From Vibrio sp. JC009 (lineage in GTDB: Bacteria > Pseudomonadota > Gammaproteobacteria > Enterobacterales > Vibrionaceae): a stretch of DNA of 64,000 nucleotides. Below are positions 27,559-37,456 of this stretch, piece after piece; the first letter of the stretch is position 1; every line of letters begins with the position of its first letter. The position numbers and the translations under genes are program-made. The notes beneath the pieces were generated by a model. The model ran no database searches, had not been told where the DNA came from, and was given only the letters and a program-made list of their open reading frames with translations. The stretch is taken from the NCBI RefSeq assembly GCF_029016485.1, contig NZ_CP092106.1, positions 1,240,001 through 1,304,000 of the forward strand, given 5' to 3'.

Positions 27559-29298
27559 ATGGAACAGATTTATGACAAAAAACTGCTGAGTTTCATTAAA
27601 TATACGCCAATGATTCTCATCGGTCTGGCGACAGCAGCGATTATCGCGAATATGTTTCACGATAACCGGAAAGAAGCCGTAGAAAACCTGGAGTCACTGC
27701 ATACGGATTATACCCAGCGGGAAAAAACACGTGTTCAGCTTGAAGTTGAGAGCGTTTACCAGCAACTGGTTTACGAAAAAGCGCGCACAGAATTAGAGCT
27801 GAAAAAGCAGATTAAGCAGCGCGTTTATGAAGCTCACACCATTGCCAGCAATATTTACCAGAACAATAAAGACAAATCTGAAGCAGAGATCACTAAGCAA
27901 ATCACTGACGCTTTGCGCTATATCCGCTTTAATGACAACCGTGGTTACTACTTTATCTATAAGATGGACGGCACAAATGTGTTGTTACCTCACTTGTCGG
28001 AACGGGAAGGAACCTCCCTTTGGGATATGCAAGATAGCCGTGGTTCCTACATCATCCATGATCTAGCATCCGTAGTGAAGAATAAAGGCGAAGGTTACCA
28101 CAGATGGTGGTTTTTCAAGCCACAGGATCTGGAGCAGGATCTGGAAAAAATCGGTTTCGTTAAATACTTTGAACCCCTTGACTGGTTTATAGGGACAGGG
28201 GAGTACATACGAGATTTTGAAAAAGACACGCAGAAGCGCCTTCTTAGCTGGATATCTGAGATCAGATTTGGTGAGTCCGGCTACGTTTTTGTTGTTGATA
28301 CAGATGCAAATATTCTGGCGCACCCTGATCCTGAAATAAGAGGTACACAGGGGTTTAATCTGCATGACAGCCGAAACAAATTTTACGTCCGCGAGATTAT
28401 CGAAACCGCTATGGATGGTGGTGGCTTTGTTAATTATGAAGCGACATTTGTACCCGAAGGTGTTGAGCGTCGAGATAAGGTCAGTTATACCCGCTTGCTG
28501 AAGCCATGGAATTGGGTATTAGGCAGTGGTTTTTACGAGTCTGAAGTGGAATCCTATCTCGCGGCGAAAGAGAGGGAAATAGCGGATCAGAATGATGCTG
28601 AACTGGTAAAACTGATTCTGTTCAGCTTTTTGATCGCTTCTGTCATGTTCGTATGTGCAGCCTATATCAGCGGCAGACTTTCCACCCGGTTTAAGAAATT
28701 CCAGGCCCAAATCAATCATGACTTTAGTGAGCTGACCGCAAGCAAAAACCAGATGCAGTATATGGCACTGTTTGACTCGCTCACCGATCTGCCAAACCGG
28801 GTTCAGTTTACTCAGACAACGAGAAAGCATGTTCAGGAGGCGGAATCCTCCGGCCGTCTGGTTGCCATTGCTTTGCTTGATATAGATAATTTTAAAGAGA
28901 TCAATGATATATACGGTTTTGCTTTTGGTGATAAGTTACTGCAACTTATCAGCAGACACTTTAAAACCGTAACGGAGCAGCATGATATTGTTTCCAGGCA
29001 TGCTGGTGATCAGTTTATCTTCTGTTTTTCTGAGCTGGTTAAAAAAAGTGAGTTGCAGGACAAGCTGGATATTCTTCGGCAGATCTTCTCAGAGAAGTTT
29101 ACTATCGATGATAAATCAATCTCCGTCTCCTGCACTATGGGTGTTGTGACCTATCCTGAAGGTGGTATCACAGCTGAAGAGTTGATAAGCAATGCTGATA
29201 TCGCGGTGTTCCGAGCAAAGGGTCAGCAGAAAGGTGGTGTTTTGTATTACGAACCTTCCATGGCGCTTGAAGTGGAATTCGAGTGTGAGAACACCTGA
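27559..29298 (+). CDS. Membrane Cache-domain protein with degenerate GGDEF domain
   Basis: 579 residues. TM1 is at ~15-35. The extracytoplasmic region has two Cache-type units in tandem (GYYFIYKMDGTNVLLP...WFIGTGEYIRDFE, then GYVFVVDTDANILAHPD...WVLGSGFYESEVE). TM2 is near 352-372, then a GGDEF domain at ~400-570. The conserved start DSLTDLPNR and the DIDNFKEIND motif are present, but the signature reads HAGDQF where active cyclases have RFGGDEF: the first Gly and the metal-binding Glu are lost. It is therefore probably not an active cyclase, perhaps a GTP or c-di-GMP sensor. It is a paralogue of the next gene, lacking its EAL domain; gap of 105 bp. Confidence 0.87.
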   Translation: MEQIYDKKLLSFIKYTPMILIGLATAAIIANMFHDNRKEAVENLESLHTDYTQREKTRVQLEVESVYQQLVYEKARTELELKKQIKQRVYEAHTIASNIYQNNKDKSEAEITKQITDALRYIRFNDNRGYYFIYKMDGTNVLLPHLSEREGTSLWDMQDSRGSYIIHDLASVVKNKGEGYHRWWFFKPQDLEQDLEKIGFVKYFEPLDWFIGTGEYIRDFEKDTQKRLLSWISEIRFGESGYVFVVDTDANILAHPDPEIRGTQGFNLHDSRNKFYVREIIETAMDGGGFVNYEATFVPEGVERRDKVSYTRLLKPWNWVLGSGFYESEVESYLAAKEREIADQNDAELVKLILFSFLIASVMFVCAAYISGRLSTRFKKFQAQINHDFSELTASKNQMQYMALFDSLTDLPNRVQFTQTTRKHVQEAESSGRLVAIALLDIDNFKEINDIYGFAFGDKLLQLISRHFKTVTEQHDIVSRHAGDQFIFCFSELVKKSELQDKLDILRQIFSEKFTIDDKSISVSCTMGVVTYPEGGITAEELISNADIAVFRAKGQQKGGVLYYEPSMALEVEFECENT

Positions 29299-29403
29299 TA
29301 TACCCAGGCGTTCTTTGGGCACATAACTCTATAAAAATAAAAAGTTAGCCTGACCTGATGTTATTTGGGTCAGTAGGCTATACTGATAAAAAAGAGAGAG
29401 AAG

Positions 29404-31914
29404 ATGGATCTTATGTCTGCGACCAGTGATCGAAAATTGCTTAATTTAATACGTTTTGCGCCCGTATTAATCATTGGAGTCTTTGTCTTAGCCGTTAATG
29501 TTGTCATCCTCCAGGACAACAGGAGTAAGGCTGACGAAAGCTTTTTGTCATTACGGGATGATGTCATTACCCGCCAGAAAGACACGATTTCTCAACAAGT
29601 TAACCAAGTTGTAAAACACATCCATTTCGAAAAAAATCAGACGGTTCAGAGCCTGAAGGCGCAGGCGAAACAGCGCGTCAATGAAGCCCATGATATCGCA
29701 ATGAGTATCTATGAAAACAATCCGGGCAAGAGCAAAGCAGAAATTACCCAGATGATTTCGCAAGCGCTGAAACCGATTCGCTTTTATGAAGGAAGAGGCT
29801 ATTTCTTTATCTTCCAGATGGATGGTGTCAACGTTATGCATGCTCTAAAGCCGCAGATAGAGGGCAATTCGGCCTGGGGTGCAAAAGATATACGCGGGAC
29901 CTACATCTTAAGAGAGCATATACGTCTGATTAAAGAGCTTGGTGGCGAAGCCTTTTATAACTGGTGGTACCAAAAACCCGGTGAACCGGCTGAAAACGAA
30001 TATGAAAAAATTGGTTTTGGTAAGCGCTTTGAACCCTATGACTGGTTTATCGGAACCGGTGAATACGTTGCTGATGTTGAACAGGATGTAAAGAAAAAGA
30101 TACTGCATTGGGTTTCGGACTACGGTTACGGCGACAGGGGTTATATATTTGTCGTAAATAAAAACGGGACGATACTGGCTCACCCTAACAAAGAGTTTGT
30201 GGGTCAGAAACTCTCTGAACTGGAGGTTTCAGAAAACGGACCGACAGTATCCAGTTTCCGCGAAAAAGCGGCGACCGGAGGTGGCTTTGTCAATTACAAC
30301 TTTTCATATAAACCGGGTGCTCAGGGAGAAGCCGAAAAAATAAGTTTTGTGAAGTCGGTGGACGACTGGGGCTGGATCGTGGGTACCGGTTTTTACGTCG
30401 ATGATTTTGAAAAGTACTTGTCAACCAGGCAACAAATCCTCGAAGCCAGTAACGACGAAGAGTTTATAAAAATTACCGTTCTTAGCCTGATTTCCACTCT
30501 GCTTGTTATCGGGATTTCACTGGTAGCCGGCAATCTGATTGCTCAGCGTTTTAGTAAGTTCCAGGACCGTATAGCGGAAGATTTCGGTGAACTGGAGCAT
30601 ACAAAAGATCAGATGCAATATATGGCACTGCACGATTCGCTGACAGGTTTGCCTAACCGGATGATGCTTTTAGAAGATATAAAAGCCGGTATTGAGCATG
30701 CCAGAACCAACAACAGGCATTTGGCAATCATGTTCGCTGATCTGGATGATTTTAAGAAGGTGAACGACCTCTATGGTCACTCATCGGGTGACAAGCTGTT
30801 GGAAACCATAAGCCGGAAATTTGAAACTCTGGTAGGTGAAAAAGATACGGTTTCCCGCTTTGGGGGCGATGAGTTTATCTTCTGCTTCCCGGATCTTGAA
30901 GATGTCAGTGAGGCTGAAAAGAAAGTCTCGCTGATAAAAGAAGTCTTTAATGATCAGTTTGTTATTGACGGAAAAATCCTTTCCACCGGATGCAGTATTG
31001 GCGTCAGTATGTTCCCGGCAGATAGTGACGATCCTGAATCTCTGATCCGCAAAGCCGATATTGTGCTTTATAAATCCAAGTCTACCCGTAAAGGTGATGT
31101 GCTCTTCTACGATAGCAGCATCAACGAAGAAGTTCAGTTTGACTTTACCGTTGAAGAGGAGCTGAGAAGGGCGATTTATAAGGATGAGATTTCTGTTCTG
31201 TATCAGCCTCAGATTGATTCCCAGACCGGCAAGATGGTTTCGGTGGAGGCGCTGGCCAGATGGAGCAATATGCGCCTTGGTATGATTTCGCCGGTTAAGT
31301 TTATCGCCGTTGCAGAAGAGACCGGGCTGATCCATGAAATTGGCCTGTTTGTATTCCGCAGAGCCTGCGAAGATATTTATTCGCTGTCACGTAATGGTGA
31401 GGATGCGCTTAAGCTGTCGGTAAATATCTCGCCGAAACAGATCCTGGGGCCAGACTTTGCTGAATTCCTGCTTGAAATTACCTCGGATGTGGGGATTGAT
31501 GTAGAACGTATTACTCTGGAAATCACAGAAAATCTTCTGCTGGAAGACTTTAATAAAGTGTCACCTGTGCTGCAGCGGTTACGCAGCCTGGGCTTTGGTA
31601 TTTCACTGGATGACTTTGGTACCGGTTATTCATCGCTGAGTTATCTCAACAACTTGCCTATTTCTGAAATTAAAATCGACCGTACCTTTGTGGATAAGCT
31701 TCTGGTCAGCCAGCAGAGCGATATGCTGATTAAGTCTATTATCGCCATTGGCGACTCCTGTGACATGCAGGTTGTCGCGGAAGGTGTCGAGACCAAAGAG
31801 CAGTACGAGAAGCTGGTTTCTTACGGCTGTTCACACCTGCAGGGCTACTATTTTGACCGGCCGATACCGATGCAGAAGCTGAGTCAGTGGAATGAAAATC
31901 AGGCATTAGCCTGA
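29404..31914 (+). CDS. Membrane Cache-domain diguanylate cyclase / phosphodiesterase (GGDEF-EAL)
   Basis: 836 residues. TM1 ~18-38, two tandem Cache-type units (FIFQMDGVNVMHA, WFIGTGEYVADVE, then IFVVNKNGTILAHPN, WIVGTGFYVDDFE), TM2 ~360-380. The GGDEF domain has an intact signature RFGGDEF near residue 488; the position of the RxxD inhibitory site reads GEKD, so product inhibition there is unlikely. The EAL domain (~585-830) has VEALARW, NISPKQ, LEITENLLLED, SLDDFGTGYSSL, EIKIDRTFV and AEGVETKEQ, all catalytic residues in place. It can therefore in principle both make and degrade c-di-GMP. The region before the start has RBS-like agagagaag. A palindrome copy follows the stop. Confidence 0.9.
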   Translation: MDLMSATSDRKLLNLIRFAPVLIIGVFVLAVNVVILQDNRSKADESFLSLRDDVITRQKDTISQQVNQVVKHIHFEKNQTVQSLKAQAKQRVNEAHDIAMSIYENNPGKSKAEITQMISQALKPIRFYEGRGYFFIFQMDGVNVMHALKPQIEGNSAWGAKDIRGTYILREHIRLIKELGGEAFYNWWYQKPGEPAENEYEKIGFGKRFEPYDWFIGTGEYVADVEQDVKKKILHWVSDYGYGDRGYIFVVNKNGTILAHPNKEFVGQKLSELEVSENGPTVSSFREKAATGGGFVNYNFSYKPGAQGEAEKISFVKSVDDWGWIVGTGFYVDDFEKYLSTRQQILEASNDEEFIKITVLSLISTLLVIGISLVAGNLIAQRFSKFQDRIAEDFGELEHTKDQMQYMALHDSLTGLPNRMMLLEDIKAGIEHARTNNRHLAIMFADLDDFKKVNDLYGHSSGDKLLETISRKFETLVGEKDTVSRFGGDEFIFCFPDLEDVSEAEKKVSLIKEVFNDQFVIDGKILSTGCSIGVSMFPADSDDPESLIRKADIVLYKSKSTRKGDVLFYDSSINEEVQFDFTVEEELRRAIYKDEISVLYQPQIDSQTGKMVSVEALARWSNMRLGMISPVKFIAVAEETGLIHEIGLFVFRRACEDIYSLSRNGEDALKLSVNISPKQILGPDFAEFLLEITSDVGIDVERITLEITENLLLEDFNKVSPVLQRLRSLGFGISLDDFGTGYSSLSYLNNLPISEIKIDRTFVDKLLVSQQSDMLIKSIIAIGDSCDMQVVAEGVETKEQYEKLVSYGCSHLQGYYFDRPIPMQKLSQWNENQALA

Positions 31915-31923
31915 AAAATCAGT

Positions 31924-31957
31924 GGCATTCCCACGCTGGAGAGCGTGGGAACGAGGG
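31924..31957. repeat. Vibrio intergenic palindrome, copy 4
   Basis: ggcattcccacgct / agcgtgggaacgagg with two extra bases (ga) in the centre compared with copies at 11031 and 20519. Located between the convergent GGDEF-EAL and ygiQ genes. Confidence 0.83.
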
Positions 31958-31995
31958 GTCGGAGTGTGCTGTGCTAGTCTTTTAATTTGAGAATT

Positions 31996-34227
31996 TTATC
32001 TGCGTTTCGGGCGCTTGTTATTTGGGGCGTTGTTCCCTTTTTTAGTCTGGTTTCCTTTTCCATCGGGTTTCTTATTCCCACTGGCTCCACCATTCTGCTT
32101 ACCTTTATTTGAACGCGGTTTGTCGTTAGCAAACTGTCCCTTGGTATGCTTGGTTGCAAAGCGGTTTGAACCGTGGCGGCCGGATTTTCTTCTCTGTGCA
32201 GGCGTTCTGGCATCTTTGTCCTCTGCCGGAACCAGACAGCTTGGTTTATCACCGATAAGATGCTGCTTGCCCATATCCTTCAGGGCTTCACGGATCAGCG
32301 GCCAGTTTGCCGGATCATGATAACGCAACAGAGCTTTGTGCAGACGGCGGTGGCGCTCACCTTTTGGCACAGGAACTACTTCACGCTGTTTATACTTCAC
32401 GCGCTTAAGAGGATTGGTCTCTGAATAATACATAGCCGTAGCGTTACACATAGGGCTGGGGTAGAAGTTCTGAACCTGATCGCACTCATAGTCATTGGCT
32501 TTCAGCCAGAGTGCCAAATTGACCATATCTTCGTCTTCTGTGCCGGGGTGAGCAGAGATAAAGTAAGGGATAAGGTACTGCTTCTTACCCGCTTCACGGC
32601 TGTATTTTTCGAATAACTCTTTGAAGCTGTAGTAGGTATCCATACTCTGCTTCATCATCTTCTCAAGCGGCCCTTTCTCGGTGTGCTCCGGAGCGATTTT
32701 CAGATAGCCGCCAACATGGTGGGTAACCAGCTCTTTGATATATTCCGGTGACTCAAGCGCTAAGTCATAACGGACACCGGATGCAATCAGTACTTTCTTT
32801 ACACCCGGCACTTTACGGGCCGAGCGGTACAGGTCGATCAGGTGCTTGTGATCGGTATTTAGCTTGCTGCACATCCCGGGGAAAATACAGGAAGGATGAC
32901 GACAGTTTGCTTCAGCCTTTGGATCGCTGCATCCCAGCCGGTACATATTGGCTGAAGGGCCGCCAAGGTCGGAAATAGTCCCGGTAAAGCCCGGTACCTT
33001 GTCTCTGATCTCTTCCAGTTCGTTAAGAATGGATTCCTTAGAACGGTTCTGGATGATCCTGCCTTCATGTTCGGTAATGGAACAGAATGTACAGCCGCCG
33101 AAACAACCACGCATCAGGTTGACCGAGGTTTTGATCATCTCGTAGGCCGGGATTTTGGCCTTTTTGTACATAGGATGCGGAACACGGGCAAAGGGCAGGC
33201 CGAACACATAGTCCATCTCTTCTGTTGTCAGAGGAATCGGTGCCTGATTAACCCATAATTCACGATTTCCGTGCTTTTGAATCAGAGCTCTGCCGGAATA
33301 TGGGTTAGTTTCAAGATGCATAACGCGGCTGGCATGCGCGTACAGAATCCGGTCGTTATTGAGTTTCTCAAAGGGCGGCAGCCGGACAGCGGTTGTTTTC
33401 GCATCATGACGAGACGGTCTTACCGTAATAGGTTTGGCTTCTTCTTCAGACTTTTTATCGCAGTCCTGAATGATCTCATACGGGTTAACCGCGACAAAGG
33501 GTTTTCCCGGCTTTTCAATACGGGAAGAGTCGACAATTTTATATTCCTCCGGTACTTGCGCAAGATTAACCGCTGTACCGCGGATATTGGTCATCTGAGA
33601 AATGGATTCGCCATCTGCCAGGCGGTGCGCCACTTCAACCAGCGCGCGTTCTGCGTTACCAAACAGCAGTATGTCGGCTTTGGCATCAAAGAGTACTGAA
33701 CGGCGCACTTTATCAGACCAGTAGTCGTAGTGAGCCAGGCGGCGCAGGCTTGCCTCAATGCCTCCCAGAACAATGGGTGCCTCTTTATAGGCTTCACGGC
33801 AGCGCTGAGAGTAAACCAGTACCGCGCGGTCAGGACGCTTGCCGCCTTCGTTGTTTGGCGTATAGGCATCATCATGACGAAGCTTTCGGTCAGAGGTGTA
33901 GCGGTTGATCATTGAGTCCATATTACCGCCGGTAATACCAAAGAACAGGTTTGGCTTACCCAGCTTCATAAAGGCATCTTTATTATTCCACTCGGGCTGG
34001 GCAATAATACCCACCCGAAAGCCCTGAGCTTCAAGCAGCCTGCCGATAATTGCCATACCAAAACTCGGATGGTCTACGTATGCATCACCGGTAACTATGA
34101 TGATGTCACAACTGTCCCAGCCCAGAGCATCCATCTCCTTTCTGCTGGTTGGCAAAAACGGAGCGGTACCAAAGCATTCTGCCCAGTACTTTTTGTATTC
34201 ATGGATGGGAGTTATTTCGTTGTGCAT
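31996..34227 (-). CDS. ygiQ: YgiQ family radical SAM protein
   Basis: 743 residues. The N-terminal ~300 residues are the YgiQ-type domain ([20 protein letters not shown]). The radical SAM cluster motif [17 protein letters not shown] (C-x3-C-x2-C) is near residue 375, followed by the TIM-barrel core with [14 protein letters not shown] and [14 protein letters not shown]. The last ~60 residues are a basic Lys/Arg/Asn/Gly-rich tail, probably disordered and RNA-binding-like. YgiQ is widely conserved but its reaction is not established. Start at ATG 34225-34227; divergent from the membrane protein gene at 34370. Confidence 0.92.
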   Translation of the reverse strand: MHNEITPIHEYKKYWAECFGTAPFLPTSRKEMDALGWDSCDIIIVTGDAYVDHPSFGMAIIGRLLEAQGFRVGIIAQPEWNNKDAFMKLGKPNLFFGITGGNMDSMINRYTSDRKLRHDDAYTPNNEGGKRPDRAVLVYSQRCREAYKEAPIVLGGIEASLRRLAHYDYWSDKVRRSVLFDAKADILLFGNAERALVEVAHRLADGESISQMTNIRGTAVNLAQVPEEYKIVDSSRIEKPGKPFVAVNPYEIIQDCDKKSEEEAKPITVRPSRHDAKTTAVRLPPFEKLNNDRILYAHASRVMHLETNPYSGRALIQKHGNRELWVNQAPIPLTTEEMDYVFGLPFARVPHPMYKKAKIPAYEMIKTSVNLMRGCFGGCTFCSITEHEGRIIQNRSKESILNELEEIRDKVPGFTGTISDLGGPSANMYRLGCSDPKAEANCRHPSCIFPGMCSKLNTDHKHLIDLYRSARKVPGVKKVLIASGVRYDLALESPEYIKELVTHHVGGYLKIAPEHTEKGPLEKMMKQSMDTYYSFKELFEKYSREAGKKQYLIPYFISAHPGTEDEDMVNLALWLKANDYECDQVQNFYPSPMCNATAMYYSETNPLKRVKYKQREVVPVPKGERHRRLHKALLRYHDPANWPLIREALKDMGKQHLIGDKPSCLVPAEDKDARTPAQRRKSGRHGSNRFATKHTKGQFANDKPRSNKGKQNGGASGNKKPDGKGNQTKKGNNAPNNKRPKRR

Positions 34228-34369
34228 TTTTTGACCTCAAGACCGGAAGGTGGGGAATTATAACGGGATGGATTGTGTGAAGCCAGTCCTGAAAGAACAA
34301 GGAGCCATAATTTGCTTTTGTGTTATGATGCTCAGCCCTGTTTTTTGATGAAATACTGACTAACCTGAA

Positions 34370-35053
34370 ATGCTTGATTCTCTTCTTCAGCTTATTCCCA
34401 AGATGTTGCTTGGGGCCCAATTGGTTTTGACTCTGATTCTGGTAAAGGGAGAGATCTGTCCCGGGCAGCGAGGAAGGCTGCACAAGCTGCTTCCTGCAAT
34501 AGGTACGCTCTGGCTTGCATGCGCTTCACTGGGTGTTGAGGCTTTGGTTGTCTCTGCGCCGATCTTCTATTTCTATTCACAGATTCAGACTAAGAAAACG
34601 AAGAAGAAAGGGCCACTCTGGCTGCTTTACCTGGCTGATGTGTTTGCTCTGCTTTATGTAGCAAAACAGGTTTCCGGTTACAGTTCGCTGGCCGCTTCTC
34701 TGGCGGCGGTTTGCGCCGTTATGCTTCTTGGTGCTGCCTATGCACACCTGAGCCTTAAATTTGCAGCATCCAGACTGGACGCATTCCATAAAATACTGCC
34801 GGTTAGCGGGATATTAGCCGGTATTTTGTTAGCAGTACTGGTTTCTGTGCAGGCTACAGGTATTGAGGAAGCTCAGCTAGAGGCGCTTTCAATGTATGTT
34901 TTTGCCGGGTTAGCCAGTCTGGTGGCTGGTATAGTTTTATGGTGCTGGCATATGCTCACCGGGCAGGAGACCAGAAAGTCACAGTTGGTTATGGTACTTG
35001 TGCTTATTCTGGGAAGTTGTGTTAGCTTCCAGCCTCTGTTGTTTTCGGCATAA
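34370..35053 (+). CDS. Hypothetical polytopic membrane protein
   Basis: 227 residues with about six predicted transmembrane helices (for example LLPAIGTLWLACASLGVEAL, PLWLLYLADVFALLYVA, ILAGILLAVLVSVQA, and LVMVLVLILGSCVSF near the end). A basic cytoplasmic loop KTKKTKKKG separates the second and third helices. No family recognised. Single gene between divergent ygiQ and the DUF4250 gene. Confidence 0.65.
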   Translation: MLDSLLQLIPKMLLGAQLVLTLILVKGEICPGQRGRLHKLLPAIGTLWLACASLGVEALVVSAPIFYFYSQIQTKKTKKKGPLWLLYLADVFALLYVAKQVSGYSSLAASLAAVCAVMLLGAAYAHLSLKFAASRLDAFHKILPVSGILAGILLAVLVSVQATGIEEAQLEALSMYVFAGLASLVAGIVLWCWHMLTGQETRKSQLVMVLVLILGSCVSFQPLLFSA

Positions 35054-35137
35054 AAAGTGTAAATCGTAGCCGGGGTCACTCTTTATTCTTAAAATCCGGT
35101 CTAGCCTTAATACTGTATGTGAATAAGGAGAGATGCC

Positions 35138-35335
35138 ATGGATTTAAGTGATGTAAAAAAGCTGGATAGTGCCATTCTTCTGGGCATTGTTAACGAGAAG
35201 CTTCGTCTTGAGTGTGACAGCTTTGAAGAGCTGGTGAATAAATATGAAATGGACGTGGAAAGCCTGATCGGAAAACTTAATGTTATCGGCTACCAATACG
35301 ACCCGTTAACCAACCAGTTTAAATCCTACAACTAA
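35138..35335 (+). CDS. DUF4250 family small protein
   Basis: 65 residues, cytoplasmic, with the DUF4250 pattern: LDSAILLGIVNEKLRLECDS near the start, then FEELVNKYEMDVESLIGKL and GYQYDPLTNQFK at the end. AAGGAGAGATGCC precedes the ATG, a strong ribosome site. Function unknown; the early part resembles an HTH-like helical pair. A 10-bp hairpin follows the stop. Confidence 0.8.
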   Translation: MDLSDVKKLDSAILLGIVNEKLRLECDSFEELVNKYEMDVESLIGKLNVIGYQYDPLTNQFKSYN

Positions 35336-35342
35336 ATTTCTA

Positions 35343-35366
35343 TACACCCGGCAAAAGCCGGGTGTA
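35343..35366. terminator. Hairpin terminator between DUF4250 gene and metR
   Basis: Perfect 10-bp stem (tacacccggc / gccgggtgta) with loop aaaa, 8 bp after the DUF4250 stop. No T tract follows on the plus strand, so efficiency is uncertain. The octamer repeat begins 7 bp downstream. Confidence 0.55.
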
Positions 35367-35372
35367 TGCTTC

Positions 35373-35420
35373 CATAGCCCCATAGCCCCATAGCCCCATA
35401 GCCCCATAGCCCCATAGCCC
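35373..35420. repeat. Six perfect tandem copies of the octamer CATAGCCC
   Basis: Exactly six head-to-tail copies with no mismatch (48 bp), ending one base before the metR stop codon. An 8-bp unit is not a multiple of three, but the array is outside coding sequence. Arrays like this are prone to slipped-strand length change. Confidence 0.95.
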
Positions 35421-35421
35421 T

Positions 35422-36333
35422 TTAAGCAATCTTTATCCCCTCCAGATGCAGCTGACTCTGACTTCTCGCCGTCTGAAAAAATGCCTGCAGATAACGCTTT
35501 TCAACCTCGGAAGCCCTGACCGCAGCAAACAGTCTCCTCCAAAGCCCTTTGCCCAAAGGAATGCTGGTGATCAGCCCCTGGCGTGAAAATTCGATAATTG
35601 CCCAGTTCGGCAGCGCAGCAACACCTAAACCGGCTGAAACCATCTGAACCAGCATCAGGGTATTGTCGGCCTGTTTCCATCGCTCCGGCTCTATGCCTTC
35701 CGGTTGCAGGAAGTGCTTATAAACATCCAGCCTTATTTTTTGTACCGGATAAGAGAGCATGGTTTGAGAAGCAAGATCTTGCGGCTGGATTTCAGCTTTA
35801 TCTGCCAGTTCGTGGCTGGTAGAGGTGATAAGCCGCATTTCAAAGTCAAAAAGGGGCTCATAATGAATATCTGAACGCGGAAGAATATCGGAGGTGATAA
35901 CCAGATCCAGCTCGCCGGTCTGAAGGGCGGGAATAGGATCAAAGCCAAAGCCTGAAGAGAAATCCAGAGTGACACCGGGCCATGCAAGCTGATACTCCTT
36001 AAGCGCCGGCATGAGCCACTGGAAGCAGGAGTGACAGTCTATCGCCATATGCAGGCGGCCATTTACGTCTTCTTTCAGGTTAGAAATTTTGCTTTCCGCG
36101 ACAGCGATTTTAGGCAAAATCTCATCGGCAAGTTTTAAAAGGATTTCACCTTCGGAGGTAAACTTTACCGGGCGGGTTTTTCGTAAAAACAGCTGACTGC
36201 CGATTTTCTGCTCCAGATCTTTAATCTGGTGGGAGAGGGCAGACTGCGTCAGATGCAGAGCCGTTGCGGTAGCGGTCAGTGAGCCCGTATCTCTGAGTGA
36301 TGTGATGGTGCGAAGGTGTTTAAGCTCAATCAT
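35422..36333 (-). CDS. metR: MetR-type LysR-family regulator
   Basis: 303 residues from the ATG at 36331-36333 (MIELKHLRTITSLRDTGSLT), preceded by CAGGA at 6 bp; this matches the known MetR start better than the ATG two codons upstream. The winged helix (ALHLTQSALSHQIKDLEQKI) and following FLRKTRPVKFTSEGEILLKL closely resemble MetR, which activates methionine genes with homocysteine as coactivator. The usual divergent metE is absent; the gene upstream is a META lipoprotein read in the same direction, about 100 bp away. Confidence 0.8.
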   Translation of the reverse strand: MIELKHLRTITSLRDTGSLTATATALHLTQSALSHQIKDLEQKIGSQLFLRKTRPVKFTSEGEILLKLADEILPKIAVAESKISNLKEDVNGRLHMAIDCHSCFQWLMPALKEYQLAWPGVTLDFSSGFGFDPIPALQTGELDLVITSDILPRSDIHYEPLFDFEMRLITSTSHELADKAEIQPQDLASQTMLSYPVQKIRLDVYKHFLQPEGIEPERWKQADNTLMLVQMVSAGLGVAALPNWAIIEFSRQGLITSIPLGKGLWRRLFAAVRASEVEKRYLQAFFQTARSQSQLHLEGIKIA

Positions 36334-36431
36334 TAGCATCCTGCATGTGATTTTTGTAATTATTAAGAATACTAATACAGTTAACGGTTTTCGTCATCCC
36401 GGAAATAGCGAAGCCATTATCCGGGATCTTT

Positions 36432-36863
36432 TTATTTCCAGTCAGTAAGCACAAAAGTCAGCGTATGTTCGCTGCTTTTCAGCACCAGAGTCTCTTCTGT
36501 TAAGCTCATATCACTCCACTCTCCCAACACAGGTGCAACGACAGACTCCATTGTCATAAACTCGCTTTTGCACATCTTCATCGTCATGCCCATGGCCTTA
36601 ATCCGGAACTGATTATTACGCAGCTCTCCCTGGCCAAAAAAGTTGTTACAGCCTGCGTTACCTGTTGCTGACATTTTCTCGCCTATTTCCAGATTTGCCA
36701 CTGGTTTATTCTTGCCTGTCTGGACATTTTCACCGTCAATCCGGACCAAAGTCCAGTTGTGATGCACAAGGGCTGTTTCTGTTACATTTGCCACCTGTTC
36801 GTCAGTGCTCTGGCACGCGCCTAAAATCAGAGGGAGACTCAGTGTCGCAATCAGTTTTTTCAT
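36432..36863 (-). CDS. META-domain (HslJ-like) lipoprotein
   Basis: 143 residues with lipobox LILGACQS (Cys16). The META domain spans ~34-140: HHNWTLVRIDGENV at the start, GNAGCNNFFGQGELRNNQF and IKAMGMTMKMCKSEFMTME, the two conserved cysteines of the family. META proteins of the HslJ type are envelope proteins linked to novobiocin and heat response in E. coli; the function here is not shown. CCGGAGTAAGTA precedes the ATG. Confidence 0.83.
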   Translation of the reverse strand: MKKLIATLSLPLILGACQSTDEQVANVTETALVHHNWTLVRIDGENVQTGKNKPVANLEIGEKMSATGNAGCNNFFGQGELRNNQFRIKAMGMTMKMCKSEFMTMESVVAPVLGEWSDMSLTEETLVLKSSEHTLTFVLTDWK

Positions 36864-37042
36864 TACTTACTCCGGTTCAGAGAATTTAGATTTAATCAGT
36901 ATAAGATATTCTTTTTTAATTATGTCAGGGATCTGTGATGCTTATGAGATTATCAGCTAAAAATGGAGGGAATAAGGAGTGGGCTATTCTATTATTAACT
37001 TGATTCGTTTTATGCAGTTAGCTTAGCCGGAAACATAAGCCT

Positions 37043-37294
37043 ATGGAGCAACTTGAATTTTTTAGTGTCCCAAGCCCTTGTATCGGGGTGTGCAGTATGG
37101 ATGAAAAAGGCTACTGCCGGGGATGCATGCGCAAGAGAGAAGAGAGGTTTAACTGGCTTTCCATGACGCCGGCTGAGCAAAAGCACGTTCTTAAACTCTG
37201 TCGTCAACGTTACCGAAGAAAAATGCAGCAGGGAAAAGTGCAGCCTGCCGACTTGTCTGAACCGATAAACCCTCAGTCTGACCTGTTTGAGTAG
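37043..37294 (+). CDS. DUF1289 family cysteine-rich small protein
   Basis: 83 residues. The DUF1289 signature is complete: SPCIGVCSMDEKGYCRGCMR gives four cysteines in a C-x3-C-x7-C-x2-C array, followed by EERFNWLSMTPAEQKHVLKL. The four cysteines suggest a metal site. YdhL-type proteins of this family have no established function. It stands alone upstream of the chemoreceptor. Confidence 0.83.
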   Translation: MEQLEFFSVPSPCIGVCSMDEKGYCRGCMRKREERFNWLSMTPAEQKHVLKLCRQRYRRKMQQGKVQPADLSEPINPQSDLFE

Positions 37295-37456
37295 AAGATT
37301 TTCTGCGCATGGGATGACATCACTGAGAAAATGATGATTATATTCTCGCTCATAATTGATGAATATATCATCTGTCACTAAACTTAATAAAAGAACAGTA
37401 ATAATTATTGTTTCGCGTCGGTATGGCTACACCTTTGAATAATAAGGTAAGCCGCT

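Noticed and set aside
35373..35420. Tandem octamer array considered as a CRISPR
   Set aside because: The units are 8 bp with no spacers and no cas genes nearby; it is a simple tandem repeat.
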